Source: Paenarthrobacter nitroguajacolicus (GTDB lineage Bacteria > Actinomycetota > Actinomycetes > Actinomycetales > Micrococcaceae). From it: a DNA stretch of 64,000 nucleotides. Below are positions 18,092-26,450 of this stretch, one piece after another. The notes beneath the pieces were generated by a model. The model made no database searches, was not told the origin of the DNA, and saw only the letters and a list, made by a program, of their open reading frames with translations. A program made the position numbers and the translations under genes. Numbering within the stretch: position 1 is the stretch's first letter; every line of letters begins with the position of its first letter. The DNA lies in assembly GCF_007786235.1 (NCBI RefSeq), contig NZ_VNFK01000004.1:302875-366874 (forward strand), given 5' to 3'.

Positions 18092-18418
18092 CTAGGCGGC
18101 GCGGCTGGTTGTCTGAAGTTCGCGTGACGGCAGGGCGGTCACATTGCCGGGTGCGGCAGGAAGGCGGACGGGCAACTCGTGGAGCTCGGCGAATACCTGG
18201 AGCTGCTGCAACGCGTCCGCATCAACCATCGCTTCCGTCAGGTCCATCTCGACGCCCAGGCCGCCGCCCAAGCTCCTGGTGCGTTGCACTACCGGGTACA
18301 GGCCCTGAAGGCTCAGGGTGGTGACGCGACCGGTCGCGGCGATCTGGATCTGTTCGCCGTCCACGTCGACACGAACAACTACGGAGAGTTTGTCGCTGGA
18401 CAATGAGTTGCCTTTCAT
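18092..18418 (-). CDS. Hypothetical protein, possible STAS-like domain
   Basis: A 108-residue soluble protein. The stretch VDGEQIQIAATGRVTTLSL, followed by a helix and GVEMDLTEAMVDADALQQL, resembles the beta-alpha layout of a STAS (anti-sigma-factor antagonist) domain. The conserved STAS serine is not evident, so this is only a fold suggestion. It is 12 bases upstream of the DHFR-like gene on the same strand, possibly in one transcript. Confidence 0.5.
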   Translation of the reverse strand: MKGNSLSSDKLSVVVRVDVDGEQIQIAATGRVTTLSLQGLYPVVQRTRSLGGGLGVEMDLTEAMVDADALQQLQVFAELHELPVRLPAAPGNVTALPSRELQTTSRAA

Positions 18419-18911
18419 CAGGTTGCTGCCACGCTGCAGCGCCCCCCAGCGTAGACGTCGAGTGTGACGTGCGCAACATTGCGACGGCGGGAATGCTGCG
18501 GGTGCCTGTTTCGCAGGTTGGGCGGGTGGAACCGACTACCAGCCGGGCCACTGTGTACGCAGCCTGGATGTGGGTTCGTGGGCCACGATCCAGCTGTTCC
18601 GGAAGTTGTCTTTGCGACAGGTGTTGGAAGGGGATGATTTGGGACAAGTTACGGGGGCAATGTCACGCGGATGCTGGACGGGGATTTCAGCAGCCCCGAC
18701 GGCGCCTTAATGAATGCCCAAAGCCGCCTGGACGGCATGGTGCGACGGTAGGAATGCTGCAAACGACCCCAAATCCGCAAATGGGCGGTGTCCCACCAGG
18801 AGTGTCCCAGTTCCAAAGAAGTGGGATAGCGACCGGGGACGACCACCACATCGATCGACCGGGGTTCCTTATGCGAAAGTAAATGCACCATCTACCTGGG
18901 GGAGACTGACC
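18419..18911. other. 493-base gap without a convincing gene; left edge of the accessory island
   Basis: Short frames exist on both strands but none shows a family motif together with a ribosome site. At 18804-18829 there is a degenerate copy of the GTCCCANTTCC/GGAAGTGGGA palindrome also found at 22.1, 29.4, 30.0 and 33.2 kb. From here rightward the gene density, gene size and base composition change, so I place the left boundary of the accessory island in this gap. Confidence 0.5.
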
Positions 18912-19589
18912 ATGCCGGCCGTGCCCGATGACCTGCGAAGAAAATTCCAGAACTGGGACGCGAAGGGGCGTCCAACACAGGAGGCCTTCGAGTGGGAGAA
19001 GCGGAACTGGCAAAGATACCTCGGCGGCAAGAGAATCTTGGAATCACTCCCAAATCCCATTGACCGCGCTGGCGTTCTGGAGGCATTCAAGCAAGTCGCT
19101 GACCCTGATTCGGCTCTCGACGCCTACGTCGCCAGCTACCTCTGGGGTTATGCCCAGGCCAACTTTGGCCCTTACCGGGCAGAACGCGTCATCCGCTTGA
19201 ATACCGACCTGGAAAACGGTCAGAACTTCGCCGCCGACCTACACGAGCTCGCCGAGAAAGCCATGACTAGTGGCGGGAATGCAGCTTTCGAGCACATCGT
19301 GAAGAGACGGCAGGCCAACAGGAAGTTCTTCGACCAGTGGGGACCCGCCTTCGCGACAAAGTACATCAGCTTCGCTACTAAGGCCTCCAGCCGCGTCGCC
19401 ACCACCCCGATTCTGGACAGCATCGTCGCGAAATGGTTCAGTGAACACTGCAAGGAGATCGGGCCTCTGTGGCTCAACTGGAACAGTGCCGGTAGTTATC
19501 GCCGGTACACGGCGTGTATGGCCCAATGGGCAGCCGAGCTCGGCATTGAAGCCGAGCAGGTAGAACAACTGATCTTCAGAAGGGACTGA
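18912..19589 (+). CDS. 8-oxoguanine DNA glycosylase (OGG)-fold protein
   Basis: A 225-residue soluble protein. The block SYLWGYAQANFGPYRAERVI followed later by FFDQWGPAFATKYISFATK matches the helix-hairpin-like and G-P-A-F-x-T-K signature of proteins annotated as OGG-fold in actinobacterial accessory regions. An HhH-GPD catalytic Lys/Asp pair is not clear, so catalytic activity is unproven. The start at 18912 has GGGGGAGA about 6 bases upstream. It is followed by a UDG-superfamily protein 143 bases downstream on the same strand. Confidence 0.6.
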   Translation: MPAVPDDLRRKFQNWDAKGRPTQEAFEWEKRNWQRYLGGKRILESLPNPIDRAGVLEAFKQVADPDSALDAYVASYLWGYAQANFGPYRAERVIRLNTDLENGQNFAADLHELAEKAMTSGGNAAFEHIVKRRQANRKFFDQWGPAFATKYISFATKASSRVATTPILDSIVAKWFSEHCKEIGPLWLNWNSAGSYRRYTACMAQWAAELGIEAEQVEQLIFRRD

Positions 19590-19732
19590 GCGACAATGGG
19601 CTTTCACGTTTCTACTGGTGCCCATTCTGGCTACGGCCGTCACCTATCGAGCCGGACGTCGTCATCGCCGGCCTTCGAGTTTAGGCCAACACCGTTCCAG
19701 CAAGTGAGCTCGACTGAGGACCATAGGGCCAA

Positions 19733-20293
19733 ATGGTAGATCGCTTGGTTGGGCATCAGGAGAGATTGCTGGACGGACATGGGGGCCTGACGCTTGCCAA
19801 TTTGTGGCCTGCTGGCCACGTTGTTGCTGCCGTTGTCGGGCTAAACCCCGCGCCTAAGAGCGTTGAGGCGGGCCACTATTATCAGGGTCCGGCAGGGCAA
19901 CGTCAGTTGGTGCGGTTGGCTGAAGTCGGCCTGTTCGATCCGGCTGACGCGCCATTTCTGGATGACGCTGCATTGCAGCGTGGAATAGCTTTCACGGACA
20001 TTGTGAAGGTTCCGACCCTGGGGGAGAAGCAGGTCAAAGCCGGGCGGATTCGTGAGGGGCTGCCTTTGCTTGAGGCCTCGTTGGCGGCTCGAGACGTTCA
20101 CTTGGTCATTGGGGTGTTCCGACATCCGGTCCATGCACTACTCGGCTTGAGAAAATCGAAGCCGGGCTTGCAGGAGAAAACGACGAGTTGGGGTGCACGC
20201 GTGTTTCGGATGCCTGGGCCGTACGCAAAGGCCGATGAAGCAAGAAGGGTCTTGACCGAATTGGGCAACGTGTTCAGGGAGGGTACGAAGTAG
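19733..20293 (+). CDS. Uracil-DNA glycosylase superfamily protein (Mug/TDG-like)
   Basis: A 186-residue protein. VVGLNPAPKSVEAGHYYQGP matches motif A of the Mug/TDG branch (G-x-N-P followed by the G-H-x-x-x-G-P turn). GIAFTDIVKVPT matches the strand after it, and LVIGVFRHPVHALLG sits where motif B lies. The usual catalytic Asn is within the GLNP segment. The enzyme would remove uracil or mismatched bases, but its specificity is unknown. It is on the same strand as the OGG-fold gene and ends before a 148-base gap. Confidence 0.6.
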   Translation: MVDRLVGHQERLLDGHGGLTLANLWPAGHVVAAVVGLNPAPKSVEAGHYYQGPAGQRQLVRLAEVGLFDPADAPFLDDAALQRGIAFTDIVKVPTLGEKQVKAGRIREGLPLLEASLAARDVHLVIGVFRHPVHALLGLRKSKPGLQEKTTSWGARVFRMPGPYAKADEARRVLTELGNVFREGTK

Positions 20294-20441
20294 TCGACCG
20301 CTCCTTCGCTAACCATATGCGACCGTCCACAGGTTACGGCGGGCATTTTCCTAAGGCGCCTAGGGCGCCCGGAAGCGACTGAGGACCGGGCCTAGACCGA
20401 AGCTGCCTTGCGTGTCAGATACACGTCCTAGTATCTGAATC

Positions 20442-21314
20442 ATGACCTTTACGTACACCTCCACCCATCTGGCAGATATCGCTGAGAGCATTCCGGCCCG
20501 CGCCCACGACGCCGGCATTTTGTTCGTGCCTGGCGCAAAGGTTGAGGGTGAGAGCCATATAGCCCTCAGTGGCAGCGACCTCAATGTCGATGAAGCCGTC
20601 CGGGTGGCAGCCAAGGTCGGGGCGGTATTCGTCAGTTCTAGTGCTTCCACCTTCGAAGTGCAGAACTACCTAGACGAGCTTGTCGATGACCAGGAAAATT
20701 TGTCCGCTCGGGCCAAGAAGCTGATTGAAGCTGCTCGGCAGTACAACGGACAGCACCAAAGTGTGACGGTAGTCTGGGCCGCCCAGGGGCTGCTTTATGA
20801 ATGGCACGCTGGTGCTGATTGGCTGGTTCCCTTCCTCAATGAGTTACACGAAGCGGTTGAGGAATCAGAGGAAGAATCCAATGAAGCCCAGCGGGAACGC
20901 CTGACCGAGTACTACACGAATATCCAAACGGCGGCGACAGTTCTGGCTGAATCCCACAAATACCGCGGCGAACAAGTGGGCAAGCGTCGGCACCTGATGG
21001 CAACTGTCATCGCCGAAGCTGGAATGGACGAGATCGACGACATGACTTTGTCCCACCGCGTCATGCCCGAAGCTAACAGGATCATAAATGCCAAGGTTTA
21101 CGAGTTTGAGCAGGACTTCCGAGCTCGCAAGGAGGAGATAACCGACGAACTTAGGAACTACCCCGCATGGCAGGTGGTCTACTCCAAAGCGGAGCGAAAG
21201 GCTGCGGCCATGAAATTCCTGACCAAGAAAGCCGACGGCCATCGGCTAAGCACGGATTTGGCCGTCGAGATCAGCGAGGCTGCAGCGAACCCTGTGTACG
21301 TATCGCGCTACTGA
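20442..21314 (+). CDS. Hypothetical protein (290 aa)
   Basis: I do not recognise the family. The first 85 residues look like a mixed alpha/beta domain (ALSGSDLNVDEAVRVAAKVGA, then VFVSSSASTFEVQNYLDEL). The rest is strongly helical and acidic, with long charged helices at about 85-110, 140-180 and 215-265 that could form coiled coils. There is no signal peptide or membrane helix. It is a stand-alone gene in the island. Confidence 0.6.
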   Translation: MTFTYTSTHLADIAESIPARAHDAGILFVPGAKVEGESHIALSGSDLNVDEAVRVAAKVGAVFVSSSASTFEVQNYLDELVDDQENLSARAKKLIEAARQYNGQHQSVTVVWAAQGLLYEWHAGADWLVPFLNELHEAVEESEEESNEAQRERLTEYYTNIQTAATVLAESHKYRGEQVGKRRHLMATVIAEAGMDEIDDMTLSHRVMPEANRIINAKVYEFEQDFRARKEEITDELRNYPAWQVVYSKAERKAAAMKFLTKKADGHRLSTDLAVEISEAAANPVYVSRY

Positions 21315-21486
21315 TTGCGTGCGGCCTGCAGCTGCACGCCGGCCGTAATAGAGGCCGGCCAAAAAGGATGGCTCCGTACCGCCTGGCACACTTGAGGGCT
21401 GAGGAAATCTCCTACCGCCGCCGAACTAGTGTGCTTAGAGGACTCGAATGGAAGATCTTGGTCCGAGCGCTCCCCCTTCTGATACT

Positions 21487-22002
21487 TCAGCTGGACGGTA
21501 TCGGTCGAAAGAAAGAACTTCCCGCCGGGGAGGAAACGGCAGGGCTTTCTGTCGCCTGCTTAGCCTTATCCGCAACGTTCACTTCATGAGCCGACAAAAC
21601 CCGATTCAAAGTTGTCGTGATTTCTTCCTTGTCGAAGGCTACGTAGGAATATTGAATATCCACCACCACCGCTGAACTCGCCTGGTAGGAAACCCCCGGG
21701 CTAGACAGAAGGTCCTTATCTGCCTCCAGAGTTCCATCTTCGACTTCAACTCTGTAGACAACGCCACCTCCAGCTGGCGACGAGGCGGAGGCAGGGTCTG
21801 TCCACATCCCGGCGTAAGCTCTGGCTAGCTTTACGTCCGTGGTCATGTAGACCTTGTCGAGTTGTTGAGCTATCTTTCCGAAACCTAGCTCCAAACTGGC
21901 GGCCAATGCCTGGGACTTCACCCTGGTCTCGGTTGGAGGCAGGACTCTGTCTCCGACTTTGAGGCCAGGGGCGCCGCCGTGGAAAAGATATAAATTCGTC
22001 AT
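21487..22002 (-). CDS. Arr-like ADP-ribosyltransferase-fold protein
   Basis: A 171-residue protein. The order of blocks resembles rifampin ADP-ribosyltransferase (Arr): LYLFHGGAPGLKVGDRVLP (NAD-binding H-G), VYMTTDVKLARAYAG (Y-x-T region with ALA/A-Y), VVYRVEVEDG and then YQASSAVVVDI (the R-S/V-V-I end). It is longer than Arr and has a low-complexity Ser/Pro/Ala tail. ATG 22002 is chosen because GGAGCTCC lies just upstream. In the island it could be a toxin, a resistance factor or an effector remnant; the sequence alone does not decide. Confidence 0.5.
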   Translation of the reverse strand: MTNLYLFHGGAPGLKVGDRVLPPTETRVKSQALAASLELGFGKIAQQLDKVYMTTDVKLARAYAGMWTDPASASSPAGGGVVYRVEVEDGTLEADKDLLSSPGVSYQASSAVVVDIQYSYVAFDKEEITTTLNRVLSAHEVNVADKAKQATESPAVSSPAGSSFFRPIPSS

Positions 22003-22141
22003 GGAGCTCCCTAACCCAGCTGGAGAAAAATTTAGATCCACCTTCGCACAGGCCAATCAAGACTGGCGTAGGAAGGGCCGCAGATTGCGCGTCACGCCAC
22101 GCATCGAGTAGAGGGGGTTCCAACGGAAGTTTCCCGGTTCC

Positions 22142-22283
22142 AAGGAAGTGGGACGGCTAACCGTGTAGCGTTTAGGGCACCTTCACCGGGCATTTTTGCG
22201 GGCGGGTCTTACGGGAATCCCGTAGCGCTGGAACGGCGGCGACGTAGATGCACGTCAGATGCGGCCGGTGGGGGACCGGCTTA
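22142..22283. repeat. 142-bp direct repeat, copy 1
   Basis: This segment recurs almost unchanged at 33250-33390. Both copies start with AAGGAAGTGGGACGG, continue through the same GTGTAGCGTTTAGGGCACC and CATTTTTGCGGGCGGG blocks, and end at GGACCGGCTTA. Differences are a few substitutions and one G. Inside are two small hairpins (TACGGGA/TCCCGTA and GCCGGT/ACCGGC). It separates the Arr-like gene from the frameshifted gene downstream. Confidence 0.9.
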
Positions 22284-22383
22284 CGAGCACGCCCAAATGC
22301 GCCTTTTCCTGTGGCGACTGATGTATTTTCAGCCAAGGATCAACAACCGTGACTCTGATCAGGCGACCAAAAGGATCGACACC

Positions 22384-22730
22384 ATGCGTATGCCAGCACC
22401 AAACGACCTCGCCCAAGCGCCGCTATGGGAGATCTACATCATCGCTCAGACTGTGGCGGCCATGCGCGGTCAGATCCCTAAACACGCACTCGCGGTCGGT
22501 GTGGAGATCCACGGCGTCAAGATCAAGCTGCGGTTCCAACTGTCGAGGGTCACTGACGAAGACAAAACTGACATGGAGGACATTCTCAGTGAGCTTGAGG
22601 CCTACGTCGGGCAAGACGTGGAGGTGGACTCCGTCTCGAAATTCGAAAGGAACGTCGAGTTCTACCGGATGGAACAGACAATGTGTACTCAGTTTTCCTC
22701 TCCCGGATTGACGAGACACCATATGAGTAA
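22384..22730 (+). pseudogene. Hypothetical island protein, probably frameshifted
   Basis: ATG 22384 opens a frame encoding MRMPAPNDLAQAPLWEIY and VEIHGVKIKLRFQLSRVTDE, ordinary looking up to about VEVDSVS (22640). After that the same frame becomes Arg-rich and runs to 22878 over the start of the next gene. Another frame gives LEIRKERRVLPDGTDN, VYSVFLSRIDETPYE and a stop at 22728-22730, before the next palindrome. I infer a one-base indel near 22636-22650, either a real lesion or a sequence error. The family is not named; the length without the shift would be about 115 residues, similar to orphan immunity proteins. Confidence 0.5.
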
Positions 22731-22802
22731 CCCACAAAGCCGCCTTCGGAAGCTGCGCCGAAATTGCGCCGCCGCAGCTCATCGGCAGAACAGTCCGTCT
22801 GC

Positions 22803-22826
22803 CCCGCTAGCCGATCGGCTAGCGGG
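22803..22826. repeat. GGATC-family palindrome, perfect 24-bp copy
   Basis: Perfect inverted repeat with arms CCCGCTAGCCGA/TCGGCTAGCGGG centred on GATC. It lies 39 bases before the gene at 22866. It belongs to the palindrome family found at most gene junctions of the island; see the copies at 25639, 27273, 29257 and 36634. Confidence 0.85.
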
Positions 22827-22865
22827 CACAAAAATAGGCCGCCGCTTGCACCGTAGAATCGCGAT

Positions 22866-23348
22866 GTGGACGACATGAAGCCCTTGTTAATGCGGGAAGC
22901 AATTGCGCTAGAGCGCCCAGGGGCTCTTTCCGCATCGCGTGAAGCGTTGCTTGAACGCTGGCGTTCCCTTCCTCCGGACAAAGGAACCGCACTCAGGCTT
23001 GCGTTTATCGAGTGGTGGTCTTGCAGTGAACCGGACTTTCTGACCGGCCTACCTGATTACGACTACGACGCGTCTTTGTTCCCCGAGCTGGCTGCCTTCC
23101 TCACTTCGGCGGAGGAGATTGACACTACGGTTCGGTTTGTTCTGGGTTGGATGTCGAAGTCATTCCCTTGGTGTTGTGGGTGCGGTCCGACGCCGTGGGA
23201 GTCTGTTGGGGAGAAGCTGTGGTCAGAGTTCGAGACAAGCGGCGACCTGGACCTACCCGAGTTCTCGGACGATAGCCAGTATGGCGTCTACTTCACCCAC
23301 ATCTATGCCTCCAGCCAGCAGAAACGGTTGGCCGACAGTGGCGATTAG
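22866..23348 (+). CDS. Hypothetical protein (160 aa)
   Basis: A 160-residue acidic soluble protein: helical N-terminus (ALERPGALSASREALLERW), then ALRLAFIEWWSCSEPDFLTGLP, and a Cys-containing FPWCCGCGP loop. Its size and composition are like orphan immunity proteins, but no family was recognised. The start is GTG 22866 or ATG 22875. A degenerate GGATCC repeat follows its stop at about 23350-23372. Confidence 0.55.
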   Translation: MDDMKPLLMREAIALERPGALSASREALLERWRSLPPDKGTALRLAFIEWWSCSEPDFLTGLPDYDYDASLFPELAAFLTSAEEIDTTVRFVLGWMSKSFPWCCGCGPTPWESVGEKLWSEFETSGDLDLPEFSDDSQYGVYFTHIYASSQQKRLADSGD

Positions 23349-23436
23349 CGCCCTTAGAGGATCCCTTAGCGAACTTCAGGGGTGGCCAGTGTCATGTCCA
23401 CCTAATGCCGAATACAGGGTCTGCGACGATGGTCGC

Positions 23437-23922
23437 ATGCGTGTATGGCTTACGGACTGGCAAATTGCGGAAGATCACCTGCTCGTTAGAGTGGGTGACC
23501 CCGTGGATTGGACAGTGTATCGGGCTGACCGGGATTGGGTTTGGCGATTGTTCGGTGATCGTCTGGTCATCGATTGGCAGTTCGATTCGTACGGCGATGC
23601 GGTGGATCAACCTTCGCGTCGGGTGTCGGGAGAAGTAGCTGAGCTGTGCAGCGTGCGCTGTTGTCAGACCCGGACACGCGAAGGCCTCGTACCTGTGACT
23701 GGCGAGGCAACCCTGGAGCCGGTAGCCGACACATCCGGTTCATGGATGCGTGATACCGCTCATGAGGAAAGCGTCGCCAACACCGGCACTGGCCAGATCA
23801 TGTACACATTCTCGTACACAGGTCCCTTCGACAGAGGCGAAACCGACTATCTCTACGGCTATGTCCTATCACTTGCATACTGCGACGAAGGGAATAGCGC
23901 CAGCGAATCGACGAGACAGTGA
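23437..23922 (+). CDS. DUF6578-like protein
   Basis: A 161-residue protein starting MRVWLTDWQIAEDH, followed by VRVGDPVDWTVY. The initial R-V-W-x-x-D-W-Q and G-x-x-V-x-W pattern resembles actinobacterial DUF6578 proteins, which have unknown function. I make this family call from memory of the pattern only. The upstream in-frame extension to 23119 overlaps the previous gene out of phase and is rejected. A degenerate GGATC repeat follows at 23951-23981. Confidence 0.5.
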   Translation: MRVWLTDWQIAEDHLLVRVGDPVDWTVYRADRDWVWRLFGDRLVIDWQFDSYGDAVDQPSRRVSGEVAELCSVRCCQTRTREGLVPVTGEATLEPVADTSGSWMRDTAHEESVANTGTGQIMYTFSYTGPFDRGETDYLYGYVLSLAYCDEGNSASESTRQ

Positions 23923-24056
23923 CAACGCACCAATTCCCAATAGTGCACCAGCGTCCCGCTTGAGGATCGGTTTAGGGGCGCATCGCGGCATTGTAGGCTC
24001 TGTGACTGGGCCCATAATGCCATGGTTAGATCTTGTAGAAACTGCGGAGGTGCAGC

Positions 24057-24680
24057 GTGGACGAGCTTGATGAAGTGGAATTTCTGGAAGGTCTCCCGCC
24101 ATTAGTACGCGCTTCCCGAACTGGAGACCTTGGCGAGGTCAGTTCACTGCTTGCCCAGGGCGTTTCCCCTGCTGCGGCCGAATCCGATGGATGGTCCGCG
24201 CTGCACGCCGCTGCATCGCGAAACCATACTGAGATCATTCGGGTACTGCTCGAAGCGGGATGTCCAGTCGACGTCATGGACGATTCCGGTTTCACCCCAT
24301 TGCTCAACGCCGCTGGCCCAGGGAACACCGAGACAATCAGTCGCCTCCTTGCCGCGGGAGCCGACCCTAACGTCAGGGAATACCGACTGCTTCAAACGCC
24401 CTTGTTACGTGCAGCCGACTACGGAAATGCCGAAGTCGCACAGCTGCTCATTGATGCAGGAGCGCGCATCGACGACAAGTCCCGCGGGGCAACGGCTCTG
24501 ATGACGGCGGCGGAGTCCTCGGACGGGATGGAAACCGTAAGAGTCCTTCTGCAGGCCGGAGCAGATCCTCGAATAACGGACGACGGAAGTGACGAAAAAT
24601 TCGTAGGCATGACCGCAGCTGACTACGCGCGTCGTATGGGCAACACTTTGATCGCGGACTTCATCGATGCCTGGAAATGA
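24057..24680 (+). CDS. Ankyrin-repeat protein
   Basis: A 207-residue soluble protein with about five ankyrin repeats. Clear units are DGWSALHAAASRNHTEIIRV, SGFTPLLNAAGPGNTETISRLL and QTPLLRAADYGNAEVAQLL, followed by RGATALMTAAESSDGMETVRVLL and a capping MTAADYARR unit. GTG 24057 has GGAGG at a good distance. Small cytosolic ankyrin proteins are a recognised immunity type in polymorphic toxin loci, which would fit this island (inference). Confidence 0.85.
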   Translation: MDELDEVEFLEGLPPLVRASRTGDLGEVSSLLAQGVSPAAAESDGWSALHAAASRNHTEIIRVLLEAGCPVDVMDDSGFTPLLNAAGPGNTETISRLLAAGADPNVREYRLLQTPLLRAADYGNAEVAQLLIDAGARIDDKSRGATALMTAAESSDGMETVRVLLQAGADPRITDDGSDEKFVGMTAADYARRMGNTLIADFIDAWK

Positions 24681-24875
24681 AAGTGCGCCGACAGGGCATC
24701 CTGGCAGTATCCGAACCCAGCTGGCCCTGCCCCCCGAGAAGTTCCATGCCCGGTGAAGGATCCCCAACCGGACACTTATAGCGTCCGCTGGACCACTCGC
24801 TAGGGGTGCTCCTACAAGGCCAAAGCCTATACAGATGGGGCATCTCCGTCGTGGCTGTGTGACAAACTTTGAGCC

Positions 24876-25577
24876 ATGGGATCGGATGATTGGTACACGA
24901 GTTCAACATGGTCCGATGAGGATCAGGAAATCTTCTCTGCAAAGATCAAGAGGGCGCGCTACCGCAAGTGGGGATACATGGTCACGAAGGGTGAAGCGCT
25001 CCTTCGTTCCGCTGACGCATCTCTCTTTCCAGTGGGCGAGGGATTGATTCGGGAAGCGATTGAGGGGAATCCCGACAAGTTCTTTCTGGCCGGGTACTAC
25101 GAAACGCTCGGGGCGTTCTATGCCCGGGCCGGCCGAAAGGACGATGCCATCGAACACTTTCGTACGGCAATAGCATCCCGGACTCCGCAGTTCGGCACCC
25201 GCCTAACAGAATTAGATCTGGCAACGGGGTTGCTCAGCAGGCAGCGCCCGGAGGACATCGAGGAGGCTGGAGAGGTGTTAGCTAGCCAGCCTTGCCAGGA
25301 CATCCTCATGAACGTTGATCGCTTTCGCTGGGAGTTCCTCATGGCAACCCTGAAGCTCCTCCAAGGACGCGCTGCTGAAGCCGTTGATCACGCGGAGCAG
25401 GCGCTGGCCATAGCGGGGCTCTCAAATCCCCAGTTCCCTCGCCACCCGACCGTAGGGGTGGTCAATGCCCCTGCTGATTGGTTAGAGGGTCTACGCAACA
25501 TCATCTCGGAGGCAGAGTCAGTGAGCGTCGGCAAATCGCTGACGCACGCTGACTGGATACCCAAGCGACGAAGCTGA
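24876..25577 (+). CDS. TPR-like hypothetical protein
   Basis: A 233-residue soluble protein. The segment FLAGYYETLGAFYARAGRKD, then AIEHFRTAIA, is a tetratricopeptide unit; a second helical pair lies at FLMATLKLLQGRAAEAVDHA. The N-terminal 60 residues are charged and unassigned. It has its own start at ATG 24876 after a GGATC repeat at 24747-24774 and is followed by the perfect palindrome at 25639. A protein-binding role is likely; the partner is unknown. Confidence 0.65.
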   Translation: MGSDDWYTSSTWSDEDQEIFSAKIKRARYRKWGYMVTKGEALLRSADASLFPVGEGLIREAIEGNPDKFFLAGYYETLGAFYARAGRKDDAIEHFRTAIASRTPQFGTRLTELDLATGLLSRQRPEDIEEAGEVLASQPCQDILMNVDRFRWEFLMATLKLLQGRAAEAVDHAEQALAIAGLSNPQFPRHPTVGVVNAPADWLEGLRNIISEAESVSVGKSLTHADWIPKRRS

Positions 25578-25638
25578 CCCGGCGCCCCTTGCGTGATCCG
25601 AATCCAAGCTCCTTGCAGCCGCAGAAGGCGACGAGGGC

Positions 25639-25666
25639 CGCCCGGTAAAGGATCCTTTACCGGGCG
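25639..25666. repeat. GGATCC-family palindrome, perfect 28-bp copy
   Basis: The best-preserved copy of the island repeat: arms CGCCCGGTAAAGGA and TCCTTTACCGGGCG are exact complements with no loop. It sits between the convergent TPR gene and DUF3806-like gene. It could form a strong hairpin on either strand but lacks a T-run, so it is not a typical intrinsic terminator. Confidence 0.9.
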
Positions 25667-25748
25667 CTTTGAAGCGTCCGGAGAGCCACCGACTTACGAA
25701 CCGGGAGCGCCTGTTGGTCCAACCCTGAGCCAGTGCTGCTCCCAGCGG

Positions 25749-26201
25749 TTAGTGAACCTTGAAATGGTCAATAACCATACTCGCGAAAGTCTTGATGAAC
25801 ACTCCATCTTCACCTCTGGCCCACCGCTTCTCGACTGCGTCGAGAGGGTACACAAGGAAATTGTTTCGATCAGAATGAACGGCCAGTTCCCGCCCCTTTG
25901 AATCCTCGGCGACAACCCATCGAAGAGGAGATACACGGACGAGGAGCTCTCCTAGAGCAACACCAGCGGCGTTTCCGTACAACTCAGCGTCCATCTGCCC
26001 GTCCGACGCCTGCCACGTGGCCAGCGCAGTCTCGTAGAAATTGGCAACGCTTTCCGGATCCTCAAGATCCACACCAGAACCTTCAGCAATGTTCACGTAG
26101 GCGGCTAGAAACTCCTCATACTCCGAAGTCAGCTCCGAAAAAACCGGCTGCTCATGTTCATCGGCGTTGACCACAGTCTTCTTCCAGTTAAACAAACCCA
26201 T
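25749..26201 (-). CDS. DUF3806-like protein
   Basis: A 150-residue soluble acidic protein. The central helix region NFYETALATWQASDGQMDAE, LGELLVRVSPLRWVVAEDSK, and then ELAVHSDRNNFLVYPLDAV followed by a K-R-W resemble the DUF3806 pattern. The domain occurs in stand-alone and immunity-like proteins of unknown mechanism. Start ATG 26201 (MGLFNWKK) is preferred over TTG 26207. A GGATC repeat lies upstream at 26335-26363. Confidence 0.6.
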   Translation of the reverse strand: MGLFNWKKTVVNADEHEQPVFSELTSEYEEFLAAYVNIAEGSGVDLEDPESVANFYETALATWQASDGQMDAELYGNAAGVALGELLVRVSPLRWVVAEDSKGRELAVHSDRNNFLVYPLDAVEKRWARGEDGVFIKTFASMVIDHFKVH

Positions 26202-26450
26202 ACCCAAAGCAAACCATCATCCCGCCCCTACCGGCTAAACCTGCCTCACGGCCACGGCCACTGCCCCAGACGCACCAAGCAAGTTCGCCAAACCCGCAGA
26301 GGGCCGCCCAACACTGTTAGGTCCCGACGATTGAGTGTCCCGGATCAGGATCCCTCAACGGACGAACATATTCGGCTTGAGCTAGATTCACTTGGGAGTC
26401 CGTTGGGTCTTCTGCCGGAGGGTTTCTTTGTGGCTGTCGGGAGAGGGGGG

